DNA of 64,000 nucleotides, taken from NCBI RefSeq assembly GCF_011926545.1, contig NZ_JAATIT010000001.1, positions 653,969 through 717,968 of the forward strand. Reading direction: 5' to 3'. Source of the stretch: Sphingopyxis italica. GTDB taxonomy: Bacteria; Pseudomonadota; Alphaproteobacteria; Sphingomonadales; Sphingomonadaceae. Below are positions 53,578-62,655 of the stretch, piece by piece. How positions within the stretch are numbered: position 1 is the first letter of the stretch; every line of letters begins with the position of its first letter. A program made the translations under genes and the position numbers. A model generated the notes under the pieces. It saw only the letters and a program-made list of their open reading frames with translations, was not told the origin of the DNA and ran no database searches.

Positions 53578-54291
53578 ATGACTGCGCATAAACCCGGCGA
53601 CCCCACCACCCTCAACCGCCTTTACGGCCGATCGAAGGGCAAGCCGTTGCGGGCGGGGCAGCAGGATCTGGTCGATACGATGCTGCCGCAAATCGCGGTT
53701 CCGGCCGAAGGCGAGGTGACCGCCGCGCGGCTGTTCGGTGGCGACTGTCCACTCCATTTCGAGATCGGTTTTGGCGGCGGCGAGCATATGGCGGGGCGCG
53801 CCGACATGCTGCCCGACCATGGCTTCATCGGCGCCGAGCCGTTCATCAACGGGGTGGCGCAAGCACTCGTTCATGTCGCGGGCGATCATGGAGCCAGTAC
53901 GCCGCTCGGTAACGTCCGCATCCATCATGGCGACGCGCTCGAGGTGCTGCGGCGGATTCCCGACGGCGCGCTCTCCTTCGCCTATCTGCTCCACCCCGAC
54001 CCCTGGCCCAAGGCGCGCCACGCGAAGCGGCGGATGATGAACGACGGCCCGCTCGACCTGATCGCGGCGAAGCTGAAGCCCGGCGGCGAGTTCCGTTTCG
54101 GCACCGATCATCCGATCTATCTGCAGCACGCGCTGATGGTGATGCGCCGCCACCGCCACCAATATGAATGGCTGGCGAAGGACGCGCGCGATTTCCAGCT
54201 GCGCCCCGGCGGCTGGCCCGAAACGCGCTATGAGGCGAAGGCGCGCGCGCAGGGGCACGAGGTCTGGTATTTTCGCTGGAGGCGTATATAG
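53578..54291 (+). CDS. trmB: tRNA (guanine-N7-)-methyltransferase
   Basis: 237 residues. SAM-binding EIGFGGGEHMAG, GAEPFINGV and the characteristic LLHPDPWPKARHAKRRMM. Forms m7G46 in tRNA. It is intact, and the integrase gene begins just after it. Confidence 0.95.
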   Translation: MTAHKPGDPTTLNRLYGRSKGKPLRAGQQDLVDTMLPQIAVPAEGEVTAARLFGGDCPLHFEIGFGGGEHMAGRADMLPDHGFIGAEPFINGVAQALVHVAGDHGASTPLGNVRIHHGDALEVLRRIPDGALSFAYLLHPDPWPKARHAKRRMMNDGPLDLIAAKLKPGGEFRFGTDHPIYLQHALMVMRRHRHQYEWLAKDARDFQLRPGGWPETRYEAKARAQGHEVWYFRWRRI

Positions 54292-54334
54292 GAGTGCTAT
54301 AGGGTTGAAAAGGCTAGTTTTTTATAGCCACTCC
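54291..54334. repeat. Inverted repeat at the trmB/island junction
   Basis: GGAGTGCTATA (54291-54301) pairs with TATAGCCACTCC (54323-54334), one base bulged. It starts within the trmB stop codon and lies between trmB and the integrase. It may be part of the attachment site or an integrase/excisionase binding site, or a promoter element for the integrase; no second copy is inside the window. Confidence 0.5.
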
Positions 54335-54423
54335 CTATGCTATCTTTTCCCCAATTACGCGGCAATTTCCGCCACGGTGATTGCCGGGTGATTGCTGGAA
54401 ACGCCGTATTGGGAGACCAATTT

Positions 54424-55650
54424 ATGGCAAGCGGAAAGATCACAAAACGGTCGGTCGATGCTCTCATTTCGAGCGGGCAACATGACATTCTTTGGGATGA
54501 TAGCATAAAGGGTTTTGGCGCAAAGCGAACCAAAGCTGGCGCCGTGTCTTACGTGTTGCAATTCCGAATGGGCGGTCGCGAATCTAAGACGCGTCGCTAC
54601 ACGATAGGCAGCCATGGCTCGCCATGGACGCCAGCCACCGCCAGAGCCGAAGCGGAGCGACTGGCTATTCTGATCGCCCAGGGAATCGATCCAGGCGAAG
54701 CAGAGCGGCAACGACGGCGAGAGTCGGTCGATCTAGCCTTCGATAATTACTCTGATCGCTTCGCTGAGGCCTGCGTTGGAGAAGGCTGGAGGCGCCTCGT
54801 CAAGCGCAGCCTCGAGCTGCATGTAAAGCCGGTCTTGGGATCAAAGCCCCTTCCCAATCTTACGCGAATCGACATCGTTGCCGTCTTCGACCGCATGCCG
54901 CGCGCGCAGATCGCAAATATCCGTAACGTCTTCGCTGTTTTGCGCCGCCTTTTGCGCTGGGCCGTCAGCCGGGGAGATATCGATCGGAGTCCGATGGAAG
55001 GCATGGAAACCCCGCCCCCGGTCAAACCTCGCGATCGCTGGCTTTCAGACGAGGAGCTTGGCCGCATCTGGATGGCGGCGCCAAACACGCATTCCTGTTT
55101 CGGACCCATCATCCGCCTTCTGATCGTCACCGGTCAGCGACGAGAGGAGGTTTCGTCGCTGCGTTGGGAGGAACTCAACCGTAAAGATCTCCTATGGACC
55201 CTGCCCGGCGAACGGGCAAAGAATGGCGAGCCCAACCGAATTCCGCTCAACGAACTTGCAGTTGCGATCCTCGACGAGGTTGCCGGGTCGGCTATCTGGC
55301 CGCGTAGCGGCAGGATGTTCACGACCTCCAGGGGCGGAAGGTTCACCGGATATAGCAAAGGCAAGATCAAGCTCGACCTGCTTATGTCGCAAGACGGCCG
55401 CGAACCGTTACCGGACTGGCGACTGCATGACTTGAGACGAACTCTTGCAACCGGGTTTCAACGGCTAGGCGTTCGATTTGAAGTGACCGAAGCTGTGCTC
55501 AACCACGTCGGAGGTTCCCGCGCGGGCGTCGCCGGTATCTACCAGCGCCACGACTGGAAGGACGAGAAGCGCGAAGCAATGAAGAGTTGGAACGATCATC
55601 TGGCAACGATCATTCGTTTGGCGAATATGGCGCCTGATCGCGCATGGTAA
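54424..55650 (+). CDS. int: Tyrosine recombinase (site-specific integrase)
   Basis: 408 residues from ATG 54424 (GGGAG upstream). DUF4102-like N terminus (KITKRSVDALISSGQHDILWDDSIKGFGAKRTKAG), a core-binding domain, then catalytic residues Arg (TGQRREEVSSL), HDLRRT, His (LNHVGG) and the C-terminal Tyr (GIYQRHDW). P4-type integrases integrate islands, often at tRNA genes; here the adjacent gene is trmB. Lower-GC codons than neighbours. Confidence 0.95.
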   Translation: MASGKITKRSVDALISSGQHDILWDDSIKGFGAKRTKAGAVSYVLQFRMGGRESKTRRYTIGSHGSPWTPATARAEAERLAILIAQGIDPGEAERQRRRESVDLAFDNYSDRFAEACVGEGWRRLVKRSLELHVKPVLGSKPLPNLTRIDIVAVFDRMPRAQIANIRNVFAVLRRLLRWAVSRGDIDRSPMEGMETPPPVKPRDRWLSDEELGRIWMAAPNTHSCFGPIIRLLIVTGQRREEVSSLRWEELNRKDLLWTLPGERAKNGEPNRIPLNELAVAILDEVAGSAIWPRSGRMFTTSRGGRFTGYSKGKIKLDLLMSQDGREPLPDWRLHDLRRTLATGFQRLGVRFEVTEAVLNHVGGSRAGVAGIYQRHDWKDEKREAMKSWNDHLATIIRLANMAPDRAW

Positions 55651-55840
55651 GCGCTTATAAAGAGACTTGCTGTCCACGATCGATTGCGCCGAACAAAATA
55701 TGCAGAGTGAATCTGTCGATTTCCGTTGCGAACAGCTCTTGCAGCCGGATCCGTTCGCCAACGACTGACTCTTGCGTTCTTGCTGATCAAGGGGGATATT
55801 CGCGGCGTGCGTAGCAGCGCCAAAGTTGGAGACAATTCGA

Positions 55841-56494
55841 GTGAACAAGAAGGATGAAATTTACGATCTTCTCGTTAGCCGAATGGTTGGCGCGCAATAT
55901 AATTTTGGCCAGCGGGTGTCGGTCAAGGATCTTGTGAGCGATACCGGAGCGAGCCGCCAGCCGATCATGGCCGCGCTCAACCGTTTGAGTTCGGAAGGAT
56001 TTGTTCGCATAATTCCGCAGGTCGGTTGCGAGGTGATAAATCCAAGCTATGACGAGATCGCAGATTTCTATATCATGTTTGAAAGGCTCGAGGGACTGCT
56101 GACGGAACTGGCGGCAGCGCGTCGGACCGATTCGCAAACGCGCGATTTGCGCGCGCTGCAAGCACGTATTCTCACGATCGACTTTGACGAGCCGCGCAGC
56201 GCGGTAATTTATTGCGAACTCAACCGTGCCTTCCATCAGCTCATCCACGATATGGCTCAGTCGCCCTTTGTCGACGCGCGGCAGAACAGCAATTTTGACA
56301 TGTCTGATTTCTTCATCAACCAAGCCGGTGGTTTCAATCATTTCATGGCCGATACCGCACGTGAACATGATGAAATCATTGAGGCGATCGCTTCCAAATC
56401 CCCTGCCCGCGCGCGCGGGCTGGCAGAATCACACATCGGCGCGGTCGCCTCGTCGGTGTTGGCGGGCCTGCGAAAACATCGCGCCGCCGCCTAA
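55841..56494 (+). CDS. GntR family regulator (FadR/FCD type)
   Basis: 217 residues from GTG 55841 (GGAG nine bases upstream; TTG 55826 is a weaker choice). Winged helix: YDLLVSRMVGAQYNFGQRVSVKDLVSDTGASRQPIMAALNRLSSEGFVRIIPQVGCEV, then a helical FCD ligand-binding domain. Convergent with the CoA-transferase gene, so it may control that gene or the island's catabolic genes in response to an acid. Confidence 0.9.
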   Translation: MNKKDEIYDLLVSRMVGAQYNFGQRVSVKDLVSDTGASRQPIMAALNRLSSEGFVRIIPQVGCEVINPSYDEIADFYIMFERLEGLLTELAAARRTDSQTRDLRALQARILTIDFDEPRSAVIYCELNRAFHQLIHDMAQSPFVDARQNSNFDMSDFFINQAGGFNHFMADTAREHDEIIEAIASKSPARARGLAESHIGAVASSVLAGLRKHRAAA

Positions 56495-56567
56495 CTAATA
56501 TTCATGAGAGCATGGTGAGGAAGGGCATGATCGAGGCTCCATCGTCGCTCGGTGCGGTCGATGAGGA

Positions 56568-57773
56568 TCACCCTATTACTCCTCTTGTCTTTAGCCCCAC
56601 TACTTCTAAGTCGCCCAGTCCGAGCTCTCTCCGCAGAACGGAATCAGTATTCTCGCCCAAGAGCGGTGGTGGTGTGGAGGCAACCGCGCGCTCGCCATCG
56701 ACTTTGATGGGGCTGGCTATGCCTGGAAGATCACCCAATTCCTTGTGGTTGAGCGAAATCTTCATTCGACGGTGCAGAACATGAGCGTCCTTAAAGACGT
56801 CCGAAATTTCATTGATCGGACCAGCCGGGACATCGGCGGCGTCGAGCCGTTCTATCCATGAAGCTGCGCCCGCGCCTACAAAGATCGGCGCCAACTCATC
56901 TTCCAGCGCCTGTTTGTTTCCGGCCCGCGAACCATTGGTGCCAAAGCGTGGGTCGTCAGCAAGGTCACTCCGCCCAATTGCGTCGCACAGCCGACGAAAC
57001 TGAGAGTCGTTCCCGATTGCGAGATTGATCCCGCGGTCGGCTGTCGGGAAAGACTGGTATGGCACGATGTTGGGGTGAGCGTTGCCATAACGGGGCGGAT
57101 TCTCCCCCGTGGCGAAAAAGTTAAAGGCTTGATTTGCAAGGGTGGCAACGGTGACATCGAGCAACGACACGTCGAGATGAGCGCCCTCGCCGGTATTTCC
57201 CCGCCGGACAAGAGCTGCCAGGATCGCGATCGCCGAGTAGAGACCCGTCATGATGTCAGACAGGGCAACGCCCGTCTTCATCGGGCCACTTTCCTGCGAA
57301 CCCGTGACGCTCATTAATCCGCCCATGCCCTGCGCGATAAAATCATAACCGGGCCGGCCGCTATAGGGGCCGTCTTGGCCAAAGCCCGTCACGGAACAAT
57401 AGACCAGGGCCGGGTTGGCCTCTCGCAGCCTCGCAGCGTCGAGCCCGTAGCGCTTGAGCGTCCCGACCTTGAAATTCTCAACGACAACGTCGCAACCGGC
57501 CGCCAAATCTCGAATAATCTGCTGTCCCTCGGCGTCGGTGAAATCGACGGCAATCGCTTCCTTTCCCCGATTTGCGCACAGATAATAGGCAGACGTTGCC
57601 TCTCCGCCGGCATAAAGCCAAGGCGGCCCCCAACGACGCGTGTCGTCCCCTTCGAGCGGGCGTTCGACCTTGATAACTGTGGCGCCCAAATCGGCCATGA
57701 GCTGCGTTGCCCAAGGTCCAGCAAGGACCCGACTGAGGTCAAGAATCCGAATTCCTTCTAACATTCGGGTCAT
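56568..57773 (-). CDS. Family III (CaiB/BaiF) acyl-CoA transferase
   Basis: 401 residues from ATG 57773. ILDLSRVLAGPWATQLMADLGATVIKVERP is the family start, catalytic Asp in GRPGYDFIAQGMGGLMSVTG, and VENFKVGTLKRYGLD. It moves CoA between carboxylic acids. In a catabolic island it could activate an aromatic or alkyl acid. Divergent from the EamA gene. Confidence 0.93.
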   Translation of the reverse strand: MTRMLEGIRILDLSRVLAGPWATQLMADLGATVIKVERPLEGDDTRRWGPPWLYAGGEATSAYYLCANRGKEAIAVDFTDAEGQQIIRDLAAGCDVVVENFKVGTLKRYGLDAARLREANPALVYCSVTGFGQDGPYSGRPGYDFIAQGMGGLMSVTGSQESGPMKTGVALSDIMTGLYSAIAILAALVRRGNTGEGAHLDVSLLDVTVATLANQAFNFFATGENPPRYGNAHPNIVPYQSFPTADRGINLAIGNDSQFRRLCDAIGRSDLADDPRFGTNGSRAGNKQALEDELAPIFVGAGAASWIERLDAADVPAGPINEISDVFKDAHVLHRRMKISLNHKELGDLPGIASPIKVDGERAVASTPPPLLGENTDSVLRRELGLGDLEVVGLKTRGVIG

Positions 57774-57832
57774 GGTGCCCCTCCAGCGAGCGCCACCTTA
57801 TGCGCTTCCTTATTGCATTTAGAAAAATGTGA

Positions 57833-57845
57833 TGCACTATGTGCA
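57833..57845. promoter_or_regulatory. Palindrome in the CoA-transferase/EamA intergenic region
   Basis: TGCACTATGTGCA, a 5-bp perfect dyad with a TAT centre, lies in the 175-bp divergent region 57774-57948 together with AT-rich sequence. Candidate operator of the GntR or IclR protein; otherwise the gap holds no gene. Confidence 0.4.
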
Positions 57846-57948
57846 ACGCGATGACGCAGATCGGATCATGGTTCAAGCCAAATTTTGCGAGCCAGAAGAA
57901 GCGCAGGGCGGCGCACCAGATCGGCAAACTGACCAAAAGGGGCATCCA

Positions 57949-58917
57949 TTGACGCATCGATTTCCAATATTTCAGCGAGCCTGGGGTTCTGCTGGCTTAT
58001 TGCTTTGTGCAGCCTCGCTTTTTTGGGCCCTCAACCCCATTGTTGCGCGCGCAGTTCACCACCTCGTTACCCCCCTCGGCATGGCCTTTTGGCGATGGGT
58101 CGTAGCAATGGGGGTAGGCTTACTTTTCGCTTGGCCGCATCTTGTCGCGGATCGTCGCGCAATTCTGCAGAATTGGAAAATGCTGTCGTTTCTCGGAACG
58201 CTTGGGATCGGAGCGTTCGCCCTCGTGGTTTATTGGGGCCTTCAATATACAACGGCGACGAATAACCTGATGATGCAGGGCGCCATGCCTTCGATGATAC
58301 TCCTGCTTTCGACAGTGATCTTTCGAGACCGAATTACGATCGGTCAGTTGGCAGGCACGCTCGTATCACTGGCCGGTTTGCTCGTCATCGTCGCGCAAGG
58401 AAGCCTAGCCAATATTCTGGCCATGACGTTCAACCGCGGAGATGCCGCCGCCCTTTTCGGCGTTTTTCTCTACTCGCTCTACTCGACCCTTTTGCGGAAG
58501 AAACCCGCCATACATCAGCTCAGCTTTCTCGTAACGCTGTTCGCGGTCGGGGCCGCAAGCATTGCCATCCCGTATCTTCTGGAGATTGCGCACGGCCATT
58601 ATATGGCGGCGAGGATTGAGGTTCCGCTCGCCATCCTTTATGTCGGAATTTTCCCTTCGCTCCTTGCATATTTCTTTTTCAACCGTTCAGTGGATTTGAT
58701 CGGTGTCGCTCGCGCGAGTATCTATATGAATCTGCCCCCAGTCTTTGGGGTTGCGCTTGCAATTCTCCTGCTTGGAGAACATCTCGCTCCCTTTCACATT
58801 GCGGGCGCGGCACTTGTCGGTGCAGGGGTGTTCATGGCGACACGCCGCGAGGACGAGCCGCCAGCAGCAGGCCGCGTCGAAACTGTGGCCGTCGAGGCTG
58901 CATCCTCGCCGCGCTAA
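57949..58917 (+). CDS. DMT superfamily (EamA) transporter
   Basis: 322 residues from TTG 57949 (AAAGGGG seven bases upstream). Ten membrane helices in two EamA repeats: LFWALNPIVARAVHHLVTPLGMAFWRWVVA and LLRKKPAIHQLSFLVTL / YMNLPPVFGVALAILLLGEHLAPFHIAGAALVGAGV. Likely exporter of an amino acid, organic acid or aromatic metabolite; direction and substrate unknown. Confidence 0.9.
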   Translation: MTHRFPIFQRAWGSAGLLLCAASLFWALNPIVARAVHHLVTPLGMAFWRWVVAMGVGLLFAWPHLVADRRAILQNWKMLSFLGTLGIGAFALVVYWGLQYTTATNNLMMQGAMPSMILLLSTVIFRDRITIGQLAGTLVSLAGLLVIVAQGSLANILAMTFNRGDAAALFGVFLYSLYSTLLRKKPAIHQLSFLVTLFAVGAASIAIPYLLEIAHGHYMAARIEVPLAILYVGIFPSLLAYFFFNRSVDLIGVARASIYMNLPPVFGVALAILLLGEHLAPFHIAGAALVGAGVFMATRREDEPPAAGRVETVAVEAASSPR

Positions 58918-59136
58918 TTTTCACGTTCGATTTGCCGGCGGACACTGGCACACGGCAGGAGAGCGGATACGCGCGAATGGCTGGCAACAGGGCGCAATCT
59001 GCCATTGCATAGGAATGCCGCGCGGGCAGTTGCACAAGAAACGACTTTGCATCTTGAGATATGAATTGTATCTGTTGTTGCTTCCTAGAACCCTCGTATC
59101 CCTGCAAAAGGGACAAAATAAGAGAATGGAAGAAGT

Positions 59137-60006
59137 TTGGAACGTCAGGCAAAAAGCGTGAGAGTGACAGAGCTTGAAGACGATCACTCCGATATGTCCG
59201 CCTCTTCCAAATCGCCGCGCGATGTTGCGCAAAAGCCTCGCAAGAGTATCCAGTCGGTAGAGACTGGGGTCCGCGTGCTCGAAGCGCTGATATCTTGTCC
59301 CGGCGGCTGCGCACCCCTTCGCGATATCGCCGCGGGAGCCGAGATGTCGCGCAGCCAGGCGCACCGATATCTCCAGGCCTACATTAATACTGGGCTGGTC
59401 CAGCAGGAGCCTGCGGACGGTCGCTATTCTCTCGGTCCAACCGCCCTCAAGATCGGACTCTCGGCCTTGTCGAGGCTCGACGTTATTCGCATCACCACCG
59501 CCTATCTGCGGCAGCTTGCGGATGATCTCGAGACCACTGGTCTGCTCTCGATATGGGGTGACTATGGGCCGACGATCATCCGTTGGCTCGATGGCGGCGT
59601 TCCAATTGCGACGTCTTTGCACGTCGGATCGGTCCTTCCCATTCAGCATTCGTCTGCAGGGCTAGTTTTCATGGCTTTCCAGCCACTCCCTGCCTATAAG
59701 CGGCTGCTTGAACGTGAGCGCGCTGCGCGGACGTCCATCGATGAAATCGAGCTGCAAGCTATGCTGACGGAGATCCGGAGGCAAGGCTACGCCAAGGTGG
59801 ACGGCCAAGTGGTACCGGGGCTCGCTGCCATTTCAGTCCCGGTATTCGACATGCAGGAAAAGCTGATCGCGGTGATTGGCGTACTTGGCCGGATGACCGA
59901 CGAAAAATTCTTTTGCCAGAGCAATATCGACAAAGTCCAGGCCGCCGCTCTCAAAGCCAGCAACGCAATGGGCTGGCAGCCGGAGGAGATGCGTGGGGAT
60001 TCCTGA
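59137..60006 (+). CDS. IclR family transcriptional regulator
   Basis: 289 residues from TTG 59137 (GGAAG upstream); GTG 59158 and ATG 59194 are alternatives. Winged HTH: SIQSVETGVRVLEALISCPGGCAPLRDIAAGAEMSRSQAHRYLQAYINTGLVQQ, then the IclR effector domain (IWGDYGPTIIRWLDGG; SSAGLVFMAF; ISVPVFDMQEKLIAVIGVLG). IclR regulators often control aromatic-acid catabolism (PcaR, PobR). The 219-bp gap before it (58918-59136) holds nothing gene-like. Confidence 0.88.
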   Translation: MERQAKSVRVTELEDDHSDMSASSKSPRDVAQKPRKSIQSVETGVRVLEALISCPGGCAPLRDIAAGAEMSRSQAHRYLQAYINTGLVQQEPADGRYSLGPTALKIGLSALSRLDVIRITTAYLRQLADDLETTGLLSIWGDYGPTIIRWLDGGVPIATSLHVGSVLPIQHSSAGLVFMAFQPLPAYKRLLERERAARTSIDEIELQAMLTEIRRQGYAKVDGQVVPGLAAISVPVFDMQEKLIAVIGVLGRMTDEKFFCQSNIDKVQAAALKASNAMGWQPEEMRGDS

Positions 60007-60078
60007 CCCGCTTGGTGCGATCGCCATAAACGGGAGCCTCCCGGGCGCTGGCATGCGAGGGGATTTCGGGGGCAGGAC

Positions 60079-60612
60079 GTGAAGCCACTCGATCCCGACA
60101 CCTTCTGGCGTTTCTCGGTATCAGCTTATGCGCAGCCCGGTGTAGCGGATATTTGCCTCAGCTTGCAGGACGACCATGGCTTCGATGTCAACCTCCTGCT
60201 TCTGTGCTGCTGGTTAGCGCAGCTGCGGTCGATCGTGCTTAGCGAGACGGAATTGCGTTTTCTCCTGGCAGAAATTGAGGCGACAAATTCAGAAGTCATC
60301 GGGCCACTGCGTCAGGCCCGCCGGTGGCTGAAAGCTCCCGCCAGTACCAGCGGGGCCTCGGCTGCCAAGGCGCAGCGTGTCCGGCGCCTCGTAAAGATGG
60401 CCGAACTCGAAGGGGAACGGCTGGCGCAGCACCTGCTAATCAGCGCGGCGAGTGCGCTTGGAGCTGAGAGCTGCGCGGACCGAATGAACGCCGCAAACCT
60501 CAGTCTGACGGCCTATACGCGGATCGTTAACGAGACTGACGCTGCCGATGCCTTGCAAAGCCTTGCGCGCCTCGTCGTCAAGGAGCGTTCGAAGGACCCT
60601 TTGCCGTCTTGA
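60079..60612 (+). CDS. TIGR02444/DUF2390 family protein
   Basis: 177 residues from GTG 60079. The N terminus FWRFSVSAYAQPGVADICLSLQDDHGFDVNLLLLCCWLAQL is the family signature, with a helical C terminus. Function unknown. Its last 35 bp overlap the convergent cytochrome gene. Confidence 0.8.
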   Translation: MKPLDPDTFWRFSVSAYAQPGVADICLSLQDDHGFDVNLLLLCCWLAQLRSIVLSETELRFLLAEIEATNSEVIGPLRQARRWLKAPASTSGASAAKAQRVRRLVKMAELEGERLAQHLLISAASALGAESCADRMNAANLSLTAYTRIVNETDAADALQSLARLVVKERSKDPLPS

Positions 60613-60919
60613 TGTAGGTGAATACAAGATCCACATCGGCGTCTGTCAGCTCGGTTGGGCGGAATGGCGGCATTTCGATCAGCCCGTTTCGGACGACCGA
60701 GTGGACATAGTCCTTGTCGAGGTCCTTGCGGCCAATGAGGGGCGCAACGGGTCGCTCCATCTCTTCAAGCAGCATAGTGGCGGGATGACCCGGGCCCGGG
60801 TCGTGACAACCCGCGCAGTTCAGGGCATATAATTCTGCACCGTCCGGTTTGTCCGCATCTGACGATTTCGAACAAGCGGTTAGCATCAGCAGAGCGACCG
60901 CCAGCAATCCCATCTTCAT
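60578..60919 (-). CDS. Small lipoprotein cytochrome c (likely flavocytochrome subunit)
   Basis: 113 residues from ATG 60919. Lipobox LTAC near residue 16 (MGLLAVALLMLTACSKS), haem motif CAGCH and a probable axial Met in IEMPPFRP. Size and position directly after the FAD enzyme fit PchC-like cytochromes, which take electrons from 4-cresol dehydrogenase type flavoproteins. Anchored to a membrane, possibly by lipid added by Lnt. Confidence 0.88.
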   Translation of the reverse strand: MKMGLLAVALLMLTACSKSSDADKPDGAELYALNCAGCHDPGPGHPATMLLEEMERPVAPLIGRKDLDKDYVHSVVRNGLIEMPPFRPTELTDADVDLVFTYIKTAKGPSNAP

Positions 60920-60942
60920 GCTTTCGATTCCCTTGTTTGAGG

Positions 60943-62403
60943 TCAGGCCGACAGAAAGAGGTTCGCGGGATCGAGCGCGCGTTTCACGCGCGCGTGCAGT
61001 TGAGTTATCGCGCCGCTTTCATAGGTCGCCCTAGCAGAGGCGGCGAGCGCCGGCTCGACGTGCGTCTGTCCAAATCCGGCACCTGCCTGCGCATCGATCA
61101 GCTCGATAGCGCAGTCTCTCGCCCGTTTACTGCCCGCGGGACTGCCATCGAAGCACAAATACTGCCGATGCTGGGCAGAGCGCCAGACGGCATTCGTTTC
61201 TCCGACAAAATCGAAACCGTGCCGGCCGGAAATATCGCGCGACAAGTCATAAAGACGAAGCCCTTCCTTGCCATCAACCGGGCTGATGGGGCCGATGTCG
61301 AGAGAGGATCCTCCGGCCCAGGCCGAAGGGCGGCCAAGTGCATTACCGACCGAACCAAGCATCATGCCTTTTCGCCACGCCCACAGTCCTTCCATCCCGG
61401 CTGCGGGAGCGGCCAGCACCCGCGAGCCTTTGATCGATGCGAACGCGTCCTGGACCATCGACCAAGCGATGCGAACATTGTCGGGGAGCCCGTAAAGCGA
61501 GCCGTAAAGAGTCCAGTAGCCAAGCCCGATCGACTCCCCGGCTTTTCGAACCTCGCCGGCGGACATTGGGCCGGTGCCGCCGAAGTCGCGGCGTACCTTG
61601 CCCGAACGCGCTGCTTCGTGCAGCGCATTTGCCACCGCCACGCCATTGGGGACGACCATATTGGTCTTGAGCGGGCCCAGTACATCGAGAAGTTTGCCAA
61701 GATCGTCTTCGTCCGGCACCGTGACAGCAAAGGATTGCGCTGCCGGGGGCTGGGGCATGAGCCAGAGGCCGAGCTTGGTCACGACGCCAAGATCGGATTG
61801 TGTGAAGAGCCCGTCGATCCAGGGCCCGTAACCAAATTTGAAGAGCTGCCAGCAGGTACTCTTGGGCATAGCACCCATCCCTGTCCGGACACTGCGGCCG
61901 TCGGCCAGCATCAACTCCAGCCCGCATTGCATAAGATAATGATCGGCATATGGGGTATAGCCCACGCGCCGCTTCAGAAAGGCGCTCGCCACCGATTCGT
62001 CGGGCTCACCCGGGCAATCGACCCAGAGCTTGAGCCCCCGCTCGCCTATCTGTTCGGAGAGTTGCCGAAAGGTGACGCCTGGCTCGACGAGGCAGTAAGC
62101 CAAGTTCTCATTGATCTCGAGAATCTCATTCATGCGGCCAAGATCGAGCAATATGATCTTGTCGCGTGCCGCCACCTCCTGACCTGCGACCGCGCGGCAC
62201 ACAGGTTGAAGCGACGCTCCGGCCTCGCTCGCCACCGCGAGGACCTTGGCAAGTTGCTCGGTGTCGCGCGGCGCGATGATACCCAGGGGCAAGGCGACCC
62301 CGGAATGGAAGGGTGCGAGCGCCGCCGGATCGCGTGTTACCCCATCGGCACCGACCAGTGCCTCTAGCGCGTCGAGCGCGGCGGCTTGGCGATTTGCGTC
62401 CAT
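60943..62403 (-). CDS. VAO/PCMH-family FAD-dependent oxidase (4-cresol dehydrogenase-like)
   Basis: 486 residues from ATG 62403 (AGGGGGTG upstream; GTG 62412 also possible). FAD_binding_4 at the N terminus (GIIAPRDTEQLAKVLAVASEAGASLQPV; LAYCLVEPGVTFRQLSE) and the PCMH/VAO C-terminal domain; FKFGYGPWIDGLFTQSDLGVVTKLGLWLMP is characteristic of the 4-cresol dehydrogenase/eugenol hydroxylase branch. Hydroxylates para-alkyl side chains of phenols. Next gene is the cytochrome, supporting a flavocytochrome. Covalent flavin attachment not assessed. Confidence 0.9.
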   Translation of the reverse strand: MDANRQAAALDALEALVGADGVTRDPAALAPFHSGVALPLGIIAPRDTEQLAKVLAVASEAGASLQPVCRAVAGQEVAARDKIILLDLGRMNEILEINENLAYCLVEPGVTFRQLSEQIGERGLKLWVDCPGEPDESVASAFLKRRVGYTPYADHYLMQCGLELMLADGRSVRTGMGAMPKSTCWQLFKFGYGPWIDGLFTQSDLGVVTKLGLWLMPQPPAAQSFAVTVPDEDDLGKLLDVLGPLKTNMVVPNGVAVANALHEAARSGKVRRDFGGTGPMSAGEVRKAGESIGLGYWTLYGSLYGLPDNVRIAWSMVQDAFASIKGSRVLAAPAAGMEGLWAWRKGMMLGSVGNALGRPSAWAGGSSLDIGPISPVDGKEGLRLYDLSRDISGRHGFDFVGETNAVWRSAQHRQYLCFDGSPAGSKRARDCAIELIDAQAGAGFGQTHVEPALAASARATYESGAITQLHARVKRALDPANLFLSA

Positions 62404-62415
62404 CTTGATCACCCC

Positions 62416-62655
62416 CTATTTCCGCATGGTCGAAGGTTGCAGGACGATCGGAAAAAGATCCGGCTCCGAAACATCGATCGCGAACTCCTCGGCGCGCACG
62501 CGCGGGTCGATCGCACTCGCCGGCTCGCTGTCGCGCCAAGAGAAACAGCAGGCCGTGCAGCGATGGATTGTCCAAATCGTTTTCTCGCCATCGACGCCGC
62601 GGAAATCAGGGATCGAAGCGTCGGAGCCACATCGCGGGCAATGGGGTGCAGTCAT
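62416..62655 (-). CDS. VdcD-like hydroxyarylic acid decarboxylase subunit D
   Basis: 79 residues. Zinc-ribbon pattern CPRCGSD near the start and CTACCFSWRDSEP later, the signature of subunit D (VdcD/BsdD) of non-oxidative hydroxybenzoate decarboxylases. Four-base ATGA overlap with the UbiD gene. Its role in the complex is not well defined; it accompanies the UbiX-type and UbiD-type subunits. No UbiX gene is in the window; it may lie beyond 64000. Confidence 0.85.
   Translation of the reverse strand: MTAPHCPRCGSDASIPDFRGVDGEKTIWTIHRCTACCFSWRDSEPASAIDPRVRAEEFAIDVSEPDLFPIVLQPSTMRK

Noticed and set aside
54292..54423. A tRNA gene as the integration target of the island
   Set aside because: No cloverleaf or CCA-end pattern between trmB and the integrase.
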